Assembly (NCBI GenBank): GCA_050633465.1
Contig: JBOEGO010000015.1
Coordinates: forward strand, 62,001-126,000
Reading direction: 5' to 3'
Length of the DNA stretch: 64,000 nt
Source: UBA3069 sp050633465
GTDB taxonomy: Bacteria; Pseudomonadota; Alphaproteobacteria; Rhodobacterales; Rhodobacteraceae
The notes below the pieces were generated by a model. The model searched no databases. It was not told the DNA's origin and was given only the letters and a program-made list of their open reading frames with translations. This document shows positions 51,882 to 60,839 of the stretch, piece after piece. The position numbers were made by a program, and so were the translations under genes. Position 1 is the stretch's first letter. Every line of letters starts with the position of its first letter.

Positions 51882-53660
51882 TTAGAAGTTGGCCGCATCC
51901 AGTGCCATCACCGTATCCGCGCCGGAATTGATCCGGGCAAGGTGCAGGCCTGTGGCGGGCAGGCGGCGCGCCATGTAATAGCGCCCCGTGGTGATTTTGG
52001 TGCGGTAGAATTCTTCGTCTGCGGCACCTGCGTCCAGTGCCTCCTGCGCGGCTTTGGCCATTTGCGCCCACATCAGGCCCAGGCAGACATGGCCGAACAG
52101 ATGCATGAAATCATTCGATCCCGACAGGGCCGCGTTCGGGTCTTTCATGCCGTTCTGCATAAAGAACATGCCAGCGGATTGCAGATCCTTGGAGGCGGAT
52201 TTCAGCGGTTCGAGGAAGTCCTTTTTCAGGGCTTCGTTGCCATCGTTTTCCTTGATGAAGTTTTTAACCAGTTCAAAGAAGGCCATCATGTGTTTGCCGC
52301 CATCCGACGCCAGTTTGCGCCCGACAAGGTCAAGCGCCTGCACGCCATTCGCACCCTCATAGATCATGGCGATACGGGCATCGCGGGTGAATTGGGACAT
52401 GCCCGATTCCTCGATATAGCCGTGGCCGCCGTAAACCTGCTGCGCCTTGACGGTCATGTCGTAACCTTCGTCGGTCAAAAAGCCCTTGATGACAGGGGTC
52501 ATCAGCGAAACCAGACCTTCGGCGGCGGCGTCACCTTGGCGGTGCGATGTGTCGATCAGCTGCGCCCCCCAAAGCAGGAAGGCGCGGGCACCCTCGATAA
52601 AGGATTTCTGATCCATCAGCGCGCGGCGGATATCGGGGTGAACGATCAGCGGATCGGCAGGGCCGTCGGGGTTTTCAACGCCGGTCACGGCGCGGCCTTG
52701 CAGGCGATCCCTGGCATATAGAACCGCGTTTTCATAGGCGACGGCGGCCTGCGCCATGCCCTGCATGCCCACGCCGACGCGGGCTTCGTTCATCATGGTG
52801 AACATGGCGCGCATACCTTTGTGCGCCTCGCCCAGCAGGTAACCTGTGGCCTCGTCGTAATCCATCACACAGGTCGAATTGCCGTGGATGCCCATTTTCT
52901 CTTCGATCTTGCCGCAGGTCACGCCATTGCGTGCGCCGGGGGTGCCGTCATCCTTGACGATAAATTTCGGCACGATGAACAGCGACACACCTTTGATGCC
53001 ATCCGGCCCGCCGGGGATTTTCGCCAGCACAAGGTGGATGATGTTGTCGGACATTTCATGTTCGCCAGCCGAGATGAAAATCTTTTGCCCGCTGACTTTG
53101 TAGGAACCATCATCCTGCGGAACTGCCTTGGTGCGCATCAGACCCAGATCGGTGCCGCAATGCGGTTCGGTCAGGTTCATGGTGCCGGTCCATTCGCAGG
53201 ATACCATTTTGGGCAGATAAGTCGCCTTTTGTTCGTCCGAACCATGCGCCAGAATGGCAGAGGCCGCGCCATGGGTCAGGCCCTGATACATGGTAAACGC
53301 CTGATTCGACGCGCTGAACATTTCGCCAACCGCGGTGCCCAACACATAGGGCATGTTCTGGCCGCCGAACTCTTCGGGCATGTCCAGACCTGTCCAACCG
53401 CCTTCGCGGACCTTGTCGAATGCGTCCTGAAACCCTGTGGGAGTGCGGACCACGCCGTTTTCCAGCACGCAGCCCTCGGTGTCGCCCACGGCGTTCAGCG
53501 GGGCCAGCACTTCGGATGTCAGCTTGCCTGCTTCATCCAGAACGGCCGATGTAAATTCGGCCTCCAGATCGGAATATCCCGGAATGTCGGATTGGCTGAC
53601 TTTCAGCAGGTCGTGCAGGACAAATTGCAGGTCCTTGACGGGTGCGGTATAGCTCGGCAT
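51882..53660 (-). CDS. acyl-CoA dehydrogenase (long form with extra C-terminal domain)
   Basis: 592 residues. Motifs are MNLTEPHCGTDLGLMRTKAV (FAD/substrate), YKVSGQKIFISAGEHEMSD, GIHGNSTCVMDYDEATGYLL and QVYGGHGYIEESGMSQFTRD followed by RIAMIYEGANGVQALD, with the likely catalytic Glu in IYEGANG. The C-terminal 120 residues match the additional domain found in the AidB/DmdC-like group (about 590 aa). It catalyses the first, FAD-dependent step of beta-oxidation; in roseobacters this form is also 3-methylmercaptopropionyl-CoA dehydrogenase (DmdC). Chain-length choice cannot be read. It starts 49 nt after the MerR gene in the same operon. Confidence 0.9.
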   Translation of the reverse strand: MPSYTAPVKDLQFVLHDLLKVSQSDIPGYSDLEAEFTSAVLDEAGKLTSEVLAPLNAVGDTEGCVLENGVVRTPTGFQDAFDKVREGGWTGLDMPEEFGGQNMPYVLGTAVGEMFSASNQAFTMYQGLTHGAASAILAHGSDEQKATYLPKMVSCEWTGTMNLTEPHCGTDLGLMRTKAVPQDDGSYKVSGQKIFISAGEHEMSDNIIHLVLAKIPGGPDGIKGVSLFIVPKFIVKDDGTPGARNGVTCGKIEEKMGIHGNSTCVMDYDEATGYLLGEAHKGMRAMFTMMNEARVGVGMQGMAQAAVAYENAVLYARDRLQGRAVTGVENPDGPADPLIVHPDIRRALMDQKSFIEGARAFLLWGAQLIDTSHRQGDAAAEGLVSLMTPVIKGFLTDEGYDMTVKAQQVYGGHGYIEESGMSQFTRDARIAMIYEGANGVQALDLVGRKLASDGGKHMMAFFELVKNFIKENDGNEALKKDFLEPLKSASKDLQSAGMFFMQNGMKDPNAALSGSNDFMHLFGHVCLGLMWAQMAKAAQEALDAGAADEEFYRTKITTGRYYMARRLPATGLHLARINSGADTVMALDAANF

Positions 53661-53709
53661 GGCTCTCTCCCTTGGTAAACCCCGGTGGCGGGGCCGAAGG
53701 GGCCGAGCT

Positions 53710-54111
53710 TTACTCGGCCGCCTTCTTTGGTTCTTTGATCGAGGCGAGCATCTTTTCGCCCCACCTCATTTGCTCTTCCAGATCATTGATCGCGCCATTC
53801 AGCTCGTCGCGCTGGCCGATCAAATCCCCAAGGCGCATCTGCGCCAACTCGTAACTGCGTTCCAGCTGCGTGCGCTGCTGGTCGCCCTTGCTATACAGGT
53901 CCAGCAACTGCCGGATCTCTTCAAGGCTGAAACCAAAACGCTTGCCGCGCAGGATAAGTTTCAACCGCGCACGGTCACGCCGTGTGAAAAGCCGTTTCTG
54001 GCCTTCTCGTATCGGGAACAACAGTTCCTTGGCTTCATAGAACCGCAGCGTGCGGGGCGTTACGTCGAACGCATCGCACATCTGGCGGATGGTCATTGTT
54101 TTGTCGGTCAT
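53710..54111 (-). CDS. MerR-family regulator of acyl-CoA metabolism, copy 1
   Basis: 133 residues. Winged HTH: MTIRQMCDAFDVTPRTLRFY, EAKELLFPIREGQKRLFTRR, RARLKLILRGKRFGFSLEEI, then a long dimerisation helix and a C-terminal tail without the metal-binding Cys of classic MerR. The layout is that of LiuR/PsrA-type regulators of acyl-CoA and branched-chain acid oxidation. It is co-directional with, and directly upstream of, the acyl-CoA dehydrogenase. A second, similar MerR gene lies 189 nt further upstream. Confidence 0.88.
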   Translation of the reverse strand: MTDKTMTIRQMCDAFDVTPRTLRFYEAKELLFPIREGQKRLFTRRDRARLKLILRGKRFGFSLEEIRQLLDLYSKGDQQRTQLERSYELAQMRLGDLIGQRDELNGAINDLEEQMRWGEKMLASIKEPKKAAE

Positions 54112-54184
54112 ACTCTCTACCCGTGTGTGAGTGGGAACTGGTGTTGAGTTGGCCGTCTGCCCTAATCGTTACAACAGGGATGCG

Positions 54185-54229
54185 GGTTTACGTAATAGCA
54201 ACGCCGCGTCACTTTTTGGTTGACGTAAG
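54185..54229. promoter_or_regulatory. putative MerR operator pair in the gap before MerR copy 1
   Basis: GGTTTACGTAA (54185-54195) and GGTTGACGTAA (54218-54228) are direct repeats 33 nt apart. GGTTGACGTAAG also occurs identically at 43048-43059 before the TetR/DUF1772 pair. LiuR-type MerR sites contain ACGTAA halves, so these are candidate operators for the beta-oxidation operon. Confidence 0.4.
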
Positions 54230-54299
54230 ATCAACAAAGGTAACCCGATGCTGCGGGTAAGATTGTTTCGTCGTTACATCTGAAACTTTTACCAATAGG

Positions 54300-54695
54300 T
54301 CAGGAATTCCCTACCGTAGAATCCATGTCCTTAAGGGCTTCGGCGGTTTCATCGCGAAGTTTCTTTAGCTCATCCATGGCCTCGTCTATTTGTTTTTTCT
54401 GTTCCGCCAGTTCGCCCAACTGCCGGTCTGCGCTGATAACCCATGCGCGCATTTGCGCTTCGGTGCCCTCTTTTTCATAGATATGCAGCCACTGGCGAAT
54501 CCCCTCGAGGGAATAACCGAACTTGCGCCCGCGCAGAATCAGCGTCATGCGGGCGATTTCACGCGGTCCATAGAAACGCGCGCGCCCCTCCTTTTGGGGG
54601 GACAGCAATTCGATATATTCATAATAGCGCAGGGTCCGAGGAGTGACGTCGAACTTTGCGCACATTTCCTTGAAGGTGAGGCGTGTATCAGACAT
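54300..54695 (-). CDS. MerR-family regulator, copy 2
   Basis: 131 residues, a paralogue of the gene at 53710. The N-terminus LTFKEMCAKFDVTPRTLRYY, EYIELLSPQKEGRARFYGPR and ARMTLILRGRKFGYSLEGIR shares most residues with copy 1 over the first 70, then diverges in the coiled-coil and tail (QIDEAMDELKKLRDETAEAL). It likely arose by tandem duplication. It could heterodimerise or compete with copy 1 at the same sites, by inference. Its own promoter region is 54696-54962, which holds no gene. Confidence 0.87.
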   Translation of the reverse strand: MSDTRLTFKEMCAKFDVTPRTLRYYEYIELLSPQKEGRARFYGPREIARMTLILRGRKFGYSLEGIRQWLHIYEKEGTEAQMRAWVISADRQLGELAEQKKQIDEAMDELKKLRDETAEALKDMDSTVGNS

Positions 54696-54962
54696 GAGTG
54701 CCCGTCTGTTTTTTCAGTGCCAAACTATTGTGCATCAGCAGCGCGGTTAAGGCCAGCCCCTTTCCTTTGGGTAAGGCCGTATTAACTTTTGCTGCGATTT
54801 GGCGTCATTTTTCCGTGGCAGGTGCGAAAACTGTGGGTCGAATACGGGCGCGACCCTGCGGCGCGCTGCCAGATTGCCCTTGCACGATACCGGATCGTTC
54901 CGAATACTCGGTCAGACAAATAGCCCGGTCGCGCAGATTGCGCTGACCTGAACGGAGCCCGC

Positions 54963-55385
54963 GTGAAACCCGACAAAACAGAAATTGCCCGCCGCTTTAC
55001 CCAGGCGATCCCCTATGCCAAGGCCCTGGGGATGAGCTTTACCCTGATTGAGGATGGAAAGGCAGAAATGCAGATGCCGTTTGATGAACGCCTGATCGGT
55101 GATCCCGAACGGGGGGTGATTCACGGTGGTGCGGTTTCGGCCCTGCTGGACACCTGCTGCGGGGCGGCGGTGATCAGCCATCCTGACAATCCGGGTGCGA
55201 CGGCAACGATTGATCTGCGCATCGAATATATGCGCGCCGCCACGCCGGGGCAGGCGATCAGGGCGCGGGCGGAATGTTACCATATCACCCGCTCGGTTGC
55301 CTTTGTGCGGGCCACGGCGCTGGATGATGACGATGATAATCCGGTCGCCACGGCGTCAGGTTCATTCACAGTGGATGGGAAATAG
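54963..55385 (+). CDS. PaaI-type hotdog thioesterase, copy 1
   Basis: 140 residues of the hotdog fold. RGVIHGGAVSALLDTCCGAA carries the GxxHGG...D catalytic region and TIDLRIEYMRAATPGQAIRA the CoA-side strand. It hydrolyses short- or medium-chain acyl-CoA or aryl-CoA. The GTG start at 54963 follows CGGAG by 6 nt. It is followed by a second thioesterase 1 nt later and by a MATE exporter, an operon of three coupled genes. The acidic DDDDDN stretch near residue 125 is unusual. Confidence 0.85.
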   Translation: MKPDKTEIARRFTQAIPYAKALGMSFTLIEDGKAEMQMPFDERLIGDPERGVIHGGAVSALLDTCCGAAVISHPDNPGATATIDLRIEYMRAATPGQAIRARAECYHITRSVAFVRATALDDDDDNPVATASGSFTVDGK

Positions 55386-55386
55386 C

Positions 55387-55899
55387 ATGGCCAGACCCCG
55401 CCCCGAACCCGTGCAAGTGGTGAAACAGCGGCGCGATGCGGCCCTGTCGGCCATGGTGCATAAGGTGCCGTTCATCCAGTTTCTGGGCATCGAATTTGAC
55501 CGGCGCGGCGATGAATTGACCGCGATCCTGCCCTATGACGACAAACTGATCGGCAACCCGATGCTGCCCGCGATTCATGGCGGGGTGACGGCCGCGTTTC
55601 TAGAGGTAAGCGCGATCATCGGCCTGTCATGGGCGATGCTGTGGGATGATATCGAATCGGGTGCATTCGATGCGGCCAAACTGATCGAGGAAGGCAAAAT
55701 GCCCCGCCTGCCCAAAACCATCGGGTTTACCGTGGATTATCTGCGGTCTGGCCTGCCGCGCGATGCCTATGCGCGTGCGGTGGTGAACAGGTCGGGGCGG
55801 CGCTATGCCTCGGTGCATGTCGAGGCATGGCAGGACAATCGCAACCGTGCCTTTGCCCAGGCCACCGGACATTTCCTGATGCCACGCCGCGATGGGTGA
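55387..55899 (+). CDS. PaaI-type hotdog thioesterase, copy 2
   Basis: 170 residues. The motif PAIHGGVTAAFLEVSAIIGL keeps HGG but has Glu in place of the first copy's Asp as the acidic residue; the second half (TIGFTVDYLRSGLPRDAYAR) matches the fold. There is an insertion between the two halves (about residues 78-112). It starts 1 nt after copy 1 and overlaps the MATE gene by 8 nt. Pairs of hotdog enzymes often form mixed oligomers; whether both are active is open. Confidence 0.82.
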   Translation: MARPRPEPVQVVKQRRDAALSAMVHKVPFIQFLGIEFDRRGDELTAILPYDDKLIGNPMLPAIHGGVTAAFLEVSAIIGLSWAMLWDDIESGAFDAAKLIEEGKMPRLPKTIGFTVDYLRSGLPRDAYARAVVNRSGRRYASVHVEAWQDNRNRAFAQATGHFLMPRRDG

Positions 55900-57226
55900 C
55901 GGTGCTGCTGCCCCGTTGGCTGGTCCGCTGACGCATCGGCGGTTATTGAAAATTGCGCTGCCGATTGTGCTGTCCAATGCCACGGTGCCCATTCTGGGGG
56001 CGGTGGATACGGGCGTTGTGGGCCAGATGGGGCAGGCGGTGCCGATTGGCGCGGTGGGCATTGGTGCGATCATCCTGTCCGCCGTTTACTGGGTGTTCGG
56101 GTTTTTGCGCATGGGCACCACGGGGTTTGCCGCGCAGGCCCATGGGGCGGGCCAGATGGGCGAGGTATCGGCGCTGTTGACCCGTGCATTGATGGTGGGG
56201 CTGGCGGCCGGGGTGGCGGTGATTGCCCTGCAATCATTGGTGTTTTCCGGCGCTTTTGCCCTGTCGCCTGCCACGCCCGAGGTCGAGGAGATGGCCCGCG
56301 AATACATGCGTATTCGCATCTGGTCGGCCCCTGCGCTGATTTCACTATATGGCGTGACCGGATGGTTGATTGCGCTGGAGCGCACGCGGGCGGTTCTGGT
56401 GATCCAGTTGGTGATGAACAGTCTGAACATTGTGCTGGACCTGTGGTTTGTGCTGGGGCTGGGCTGGGGCGTTGAGGGTGTGGCGCTGGCCACATTCATC
56501 GCCGAGTGGTCGGGACTGGCCCTGGGGTTGTGGCTGTGCCGCGATGCCTGGGCCAATCCGGCGTGGCGTGATTGGCCGCGGATTTTTGACCGCGCACGGC
56601 TGGTGCAGATGGCGCGGGTCAATTCCGACATCCTGTTGCGCAGCCTGATGTTGCAGGCGGTTTTCGTGTCCTTTCTGTTTATCGGCGCGGATTTTGGTGA
56701 TGTGACATTGGCCGCCAATCAGGTGTTGTTGCAGTTTCTGGAAATCACTGCCTATGCGTTGGACGGGTTTGCCTTTGGTGCGGAAACATTGGTCGGGCAG
56801 GCGATGGGCGCACGCAACCGGGCCGCGCTGCGGCGGGGGGCGTTATTGTCCAGCGGTTGGGGGCTGGGCATCGGTGTGGCGCTGGCGCTGGCGTTCTGGG
56901 TTTTTGGCGGGGCGGTGATTGACCTGATGACCACCGCACCCGAGGTCCGCGCCGAGGCGCGCCTGTTCCTGTCGTTCATGGTTTTCGCGCCCCTGCTGGG
57001 CGGACCCAGCTGGATGCTGGACGGGATATTCATCGGTGCGACGCGATCCCGCGATATGCGCAACATGATGGCGCTGTCGTTTGTGGTCTATGTGCTGGCG
57101 GTTTGGGCGCTGGTCGGCCCCTTTGGCAATCACGGGCTGTGGATGGCGTTTTTGATTTCATTCGTGGCGCGGGGGGTGACGCTGGCCTCGCGCTATCCCG
57201 CGCTGGAGGCGCAAGCTGCGAGCTAG
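55892..57226 (+). CDS. MATE-family efflux transporter
   Basis: 444 residues, twelve helices in two related halves. The first half includes LLKIALPIVLSNATVPILGA, VDTGVVGQMG and GFLRMGTTGFAAQAHGAGQ, and the second LLLRSLMLQAVFVSFLFIGA with ALDGFAFGAETLVGQAMGAR. The repeated GxxxxAQxxGA-like motif and the DTG segment belong to the DinF-like branch. It exports cations, drugs or metabolites with sodium or protons. It is coupled to the thioesterases, perhaps to remove a released acid. A dispersed repeat follows the stop. Confidence 0.9.
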   Translation: MGDGAAAPLAGPLTHRRLLKIALPIVLSNATVPILGAVDTGVVGQMGQAVPIGAVGIGAIILSAVYWVFGFLRMGTTGFAAQAHGAGQMGEVSALLTRALMVGLAAGVAVIALQSLVFSGAFALSPATPEVEEMAREYMRIRIWSAPALISLYGVTGWLIALERTRAVLVIQLVMNSLNIVLDLWFVLGLGWGVEGVALATFIAEWSGLALGLWLCRDAWANPAWRDWPRIFDRARLVQMARVNSDILLRSLMLQAVFVSFLFIGADFGDVTLAANQVLLQFLEITAYALDGFAFGAETLVGQAMGARNRAALRRGALLSSGWGLGIGVALALAFWVFGGAVIDLMTTAPEVRAEARLFLSFMVFAPLLGGPSWMLDGIFIGATRSRDMRNMMALSFVVYVLAVWALVGPFGNHGLWMAFLISFVARGVTLASRYPALEAQAAS

Positions 57227-57240
57227 GGAGCCTGCGGCGC

Positions 57241-57264
57241 GAGTATTTTTGCCAAGAAAAAGCG
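57241..57264 (-). repeat. dispersed repeat, copy 8 (core only)
   Basis: The inverted core GAGTATTTTTGCCAAGAAAA followed by AGCG, between the convergent MATE and arsC genes. A short GAGCCTGCGGCGC stretch takes the place of the usual G-run hairpin. Confidence 0.7.
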
Positions 57265-57273
57265 CAGTTGCGT

Positions 57274-57621
57274 TTATAGAAGTGTAAGCACGTTTTCTGG
57301 CGGGCGGCCGATTGTTGCCCTGTCTTTGGTCACTGCAATGGGGCGTTCGATCAGGATCGGGTTGGCGGCCATTGCGGTGATCAGGTCACCGTCTGGCATA
57401 TCGGGGTTCAGGCCCAATTCCCTGGCGGTTCTTTCGCCTTTGCGCAGCAGGGCAAAGGGCGTGATGTTCAGTTTTTCCAGCAGGGTGCGCAGGTCAGATT
57501 CTGTGGGCGGTGTGTCGAGGTATCGGAATTCGGTGAGCTCTGCCCCTGCGTCGGTCAGCAGTTTCAGCGCGGCGCGGGATTTTGAACAGCGCGGATTGTG
57601 CCAGAGCGTGATCAAATCCAA
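57274..57621 (-). CDS. ArsC-family arsenate reductase-like protein
   Basis: 115 residues of the glutaredoxin-linked ArsC/Spx-like fold. WHNPRCSKSRAALKLL places the catalytic Cys12 with the downstream Arg pattern, followed by ITPFALLRKGE and PILIERPIAVTKDRATIGRP, the latter holding the conserved Arg that binds oxyanion. No arsR or arsB is next to it; the neighbour is pyrD, whose 3' end in the same operon overlaps by 10 nt. Many such YfgD-type proteins are not proven arsenate reductases. Confidence 0.85.
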   Translation of the reverse strand: MDLITLWHNPRCSKSRAALKLLTDAGAELTEFRYLDTPPTESDLRTLLEKLNITPFALLRKGERTARELGLNPDMPDGDLITAMAANPILIERPIAVTKDRATIGRPPENVLTLL

Positions 57622-58670
57622 TCCCCGTTGGCGCTGCCCGTGGCGGCAGTCACGTTTTCAAACCCGTGTTGTTCCAGCAGCCTGTCCAGACCCCGCGCAA
57701 TTTCAGCCGCAAGGCCAAGCCCTTGATAGGCAAGCGCCGAATAGAGTTGCACCGCCGATGCACCGGCGCGGATTTTGTCAAAGGCCTGTTGCGGGGTGGC
57801 GATGCCGCCGACGCCGATCAGGGGGATTTTGCCATCTGTCAACTGGTATAGTTTTGCCAGCACGCGGGTGGATTTTTCAAACAATGGTTGGCCGGATAGC
57901 CCGCCTTTTTCATTGGCATGGGGGCTGGTCAGCCCGTCGCGCGACAGGGTGGTATTGGTGGCGATCACGCCGTCAATTCCCGATGACAGGGCGACCTGCG
58001 CCACGTCGCTTAGCTCTTCTGCGGTCAGATCGGGCGCGATTTTCAGAAAGACAGGGATGGGTTTGGGCAGCCATCCGCGGGCTTCGATCACGCCGTTCAG
58101 CAGGGCGGTCAGCGCCTCGGCCCCCTGCAAATCGCGCAGTTTTTCGGTGTTGGGGGATGACACGTTGACCGTGGCGAAATCAATATGCGGGCCGCAATGG
58201 GACAGCACGCGCAGGAAATCATCGGCGCGGTCGGGGCTGTCCTTGTTCGCGCCAAGGTTCAGCCCGATCACCGCATCGCGGGGGCGGTTGGACAGGCGGG
58301 TGTTGATCGCCTCCATCCCGTCATTGTTGAACCCGAAGCGGTTGATCACGCCCTGATCATCGGGCAGGCGGAACAGGCGCGGTTTCGGGTTGCCCGGTTG
58401 CGGGCGCGGGGTGGCGGCGCCGACCTCGATAAAACCGAAACCGGCGCGTGACAGGGGCGACAGGGCCACGGCGTTTTTGTCAAACCCTGCTGCCAGCCCT
58501 ACGGGATTGGGCAGGTGCAATCCGGCCAGGGTGCAATGCAGGCGCGGGCTGGTGACCAGACCGGCCAGCGGCGCGGCACCGCTGCGCAGGGCCAGCAGCG
58601 CCAGATGGTGGGCGCGTTCGGGGTCGATCCGGCGCAGGGCCGTCATGCCGATCTGTTCTAACAGGTTCAT
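57612..58670 (-). CDS. pyrD: dihydroorotate dehydrogenase (quinone), class 2
   Basis: 352 residues. A membrane-associated FMN flavoenzyme of pyrimidine synthesis that passes electrons to ubiquinone. The class-2 N-terminal helical extension (NLLEQIGMTALRRIDPERAH) is present, followed by NPVGLAAGFDKNA, the catalytic-serine segment NVSSPNTEKLRDLQ, VFLKIAPDLT, ATNTTLSR and GVGGIATPQQAFDKIRAGAS. The ATG at 58670 overlaps the stop of the DUF952 gene (ATGA). It overlaps arsC downstream by 10 nt. Confidence 0.95.
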   Translation of the reverse strand: MNLLEQIGMTALRRIDPERAHHLALLALRSGAAPLAGLVTSPRLHCTLAGLHLPNPVGLAAGFDKNAVALSPLSRAGFGFIEVGAATPRPQPGNPKPRLFRLPDDQGVINRFGFNNDGMEAINTRLSNRPRDAVIGLNLGANKDSPDRADDFLRVLSHCGPHIDFATVNVSSPNTEKLRDLQGAEALTALLNGVIEARGWLPKPIPVFLKIAPDLTAEELSDVAQVALSSGIDGVIATNTTLSRDGLTSPHANEKGGLSGQPLFEKSTRVLAKLYQLTDGKIPLIGVGGIATPQQAFDKIRAGASAVQLYSALAYQGLGLAAEIARGLDRLLEQHGFENVTAATGSANGDWI

Positions 58671-59005
58671 GCGATGCCCTCTGGAAACTGATGCATGCCC
58701 GCCACGCAGGGCAGGGGGCGCGACCACAGGACATCCTCCATCGTTAGGTCGCGGTAAAGATGGGGGAACAATGCGCCCCCCCGCGATGGTTCCCATTTCA
58801 GCGCGTCACCCATCGTGTCACCGTCGCAGGCAAGGATGACCAGCCCGTCCAGATCCGCAAAGTATTTCGCGGCGGTTTCAGTCACGGTTCCGGCAGTGGA
58901 AAAATGCACATAGCCATCGCTCAGGTCCACGGGGGCCCCTTGGGTTGCGCCGTTATCGACCAGATCGGCCCATTCTTCGGCGCGCAGTATCTTGAATATA
59001 AGCAT
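58667..59005 (-). CDS. DUF952 family protein
   Basis: 112 residues: MLIFKILRAEEWADLVDNGA, LSDGYVHFSTAGTVTETAAK, LVILACDGDTMGDALKWEPS and GGALFPHLYRDLTMEDVLWS are the DUF952 pattern. The fold resembles ADP-ribosyl-transferase-like small domains, and the biochemical function is unproven. The ATG at 59005 was chosen because the residues before it look random. It is the first gene of the DUF952-pyrD-arsC unit. Confidence 0.87.
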   Translation of the reverse strand: MLIFKILRAEEWADLVDNGATQGAPVDLSDGYVHFSTAGTVTETAAKYFADLDGLVILACDGDTMGDALKWEPSRGGALFPHLYRDLTMEDVLWSRPLPCVAGMHQFPEGIA

Positions 59006-59120
59006 AGGCGCGGTGATGCCCCGCCGTTTGCGCGTGGTCAAGCGCCAAGCCTTTGACAGCGGGCAAAAGGCAGCGCAACATCACCGCCATAACTGAATTC
59101 TAACAACAGGGATTCCCGAC

Positions 59121-60695
59121 ATGATTGCACGGTTTTTGGGGGGCGCGGCGTTTCTGGCGCTGGGCACGGGGATGGCGGCGGCGGATTACAGCCTGACCAT
59201 TCTGCACACCAATGATTTTCACGCACGGTTTGAACCGATCAGCAAATACGACAGCGGCTGTTCCGCCGGGGACAATGCCGAGGGCAAGTGTTTTGGCGGC
59301 ACCGCGCGGCTGACCACCGCTGTCAATGATGCCCGCAAGCGCAGCAACAATGCGATCCTTGTGGATGGCGGTGACCAGTTTCAGGGCACGCTGTTTTACA
59401 CCTATTACAAGGGCAAAATGGCCGCCGAGTTTATGAACAAGCTGGGCTATGACGGCATGACCGTGGGCAATCACGAATTTGACGACGGGCCAGAGGTCTT
59501 GGCCGGTTTCATGGATGCGGTCGAATTTCCGGTCCTGATGAGCAATGCCGATGTATCGGGCGAACCGGCGCTTGCGGGCAAGCTGGCGAAATCCACGGTG
59601 ATTGAACGCGGCGGCGAAAAGATCGGCCTGATCGGGCTGACACCGCATGACACCGATGAATTGGCCAGCCCCGGCCCCAATGTGATTTTCACCGATCCGG
59701 CGCAGGCTGTGCAGGGCGAGGTCGACAAACTGACCGCAGAGGGCGTGAACAAGATCATCGTGCTGTCGCATTCCGGTTACCGCGTCGATCAGGATGTCGC
59801 GGCCAATACCACGGGCGTCGATGTGATTGTTGGCGGGCATACCAACACTTATCTGTCCAACACATCGGACCGCGCCGAGGGACCATACCCCACCATGGTG
59901 GGCGAAACGGCGATTGTTTCGGCCTATGCCTATGGCAAATTCCTTGGCGAATTGAACGTCACATTCGACGATGACGGTAAAATCACCGAGGCAAAGGGCG
60001 AACCCCTGATCATGGATGGTGCCGTGGCCGAGGACGGCGCCACCAAGGCGCGTATCGCCGAACTGGCCAAACCACTGGATGAAATCCGCAACCGCGAGGT
60101 GGCCGAAACCGCGCAGGCGATTGATGGCGACAAGGGCAGCTGCCGCGCGGGCGAATGCACCATGGGCAATCTGGTGGCCGATGCCATGCTGGACCGGGTC
60201 AAGGATCAGGGCGTCAGCATCGCCATCCAGAATGGCGGTGGTTTGCGGGCGTCGATTGATGCGGGCGTGGTGACCATGGGCGAGGTGCTGACCGTGCTTC
60301 CGTTCCAGAACACCCTGTCCACATTCGAGGCCAAGGGATCAACCGTTCTGGCCGCGTTGGAAAACGGTGTCAGCCAGTTCGAGGATGGCGCAGGCCGCTT
60401 TCCGCAGGTGGCGGGGTTGAAATTCACCTTTGATGCCGCCGCCGAACCGGGCAGCCGGGTGTCTGATGTGATGGTATCGGTGGATGGCGCATTTGCCCCG
60501 TTAGAGCTGGATAAGGTATATGGCGTGGTCACAAACAACTATGTGCGCAATGGCGGCGATGGCTATGCGGTGTTCGGTTCCGAGGGCATGAATGCCTATG
60601 ATTTCGGGCCTGATCTGGCCGATGTTACCGCCGAATTTCTGGCCAAGAACGGCGCGTATTCGCCCTATACCGACGGGCGTATCGCGGCCAAATAG
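59121..60695 (+). CDS. periplasmic 5'-nucleotidase/UshA-like metallophosphatase
   Basis: 524 residues. Signal peptide (MIARFLGGAAFLALGTGMAA, cleaved near AAADYS). The metallophosphatase domain has ILHTNDFHARFEP, VDGGDQFQGT, GNHEFDDG, LSHSGYR and GGHTNTYL (di-metal ligands). A C-terminal 5'-nucleotidase domain has the substrate stacking motifs NGGGLRASIDAG and NNYVRNGGDGYAVF. It hydrolyses nucleotides or UDP-sugars outside the cell membrane so that nucleosides can be imported; these could feed the cdd-deoA-deoB-add-upp salvage genes (inference). A terminator follows. Confidence 0.9.
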   Translation: MIARFLGGAAFLALGTGMAAADYSLTILHTNDFHARFEPISKYDSGCSAGDNAEGKCFGGTARLTTAVNDARKRSNNAILVDGGDQFQGTLFYTYYKGKMAAEFMNKLGYDGMTVGNHEFDDGPEVLAGFMDAVEFPVLMSNADVSGEPALAGKLAKSTVIERGGEKIGLIGLTPHDTDELASPGPNVIFTDPAQAVQGEVDKLTAEGVNKIIVLSHSGYRVDQDVAANTTGVDVIVGGHTNTYLSNTSDRAEGPYPTMVGETAIVSAYAYGKFLGELNVTFDDDGKITEAKGEPLIMDGAVAEDGATKARIAELAKPLDEIRNREVAETAQAIDGDKGSCRAGECTMGNLVADAMLDRVKDQGVSIAIQNGGGLRASIDAGVVTMGEVLTVLPFQNTLSTFEAKGSTVLAALENGVSQFEDGAGRFPQVAGLKFTFDAAAEPGSRVSDVMVSVDGAFAPLELDKVYGVVTNNYVRNGGDGYAVFGSEGMNAYDFGPDLADVTAEFLAKNGAYSPYTDGRIAAK

Positions 60696-60717
60696 CCAGG
60701 GTTGCAAACATGGCCTG

Positions 60718-60748
60718 GCCCCCTGCATCTGCGGGGGGCTATGGCTTT
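60718..60748 (+). terminator. terminator of the nucleotidase gene
   Basis: GCCCCCTGC/GCGGGGGGC stem (60718-60726 with 60731-60739) around ATCT, then TATGGCTTTT. The outer AUGGCC/GGCU-type pairs can extend it. Confidence 0.65.
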
Positions 60749-60839
60749 TGTGGTGTCGGGCGGCGTATCGGATGACCTGATGGTTGGATTTTTAATGCAA
60801 TATATCAGCGGCTTGTCGCTGCGTCTGGGGCAATAACCC

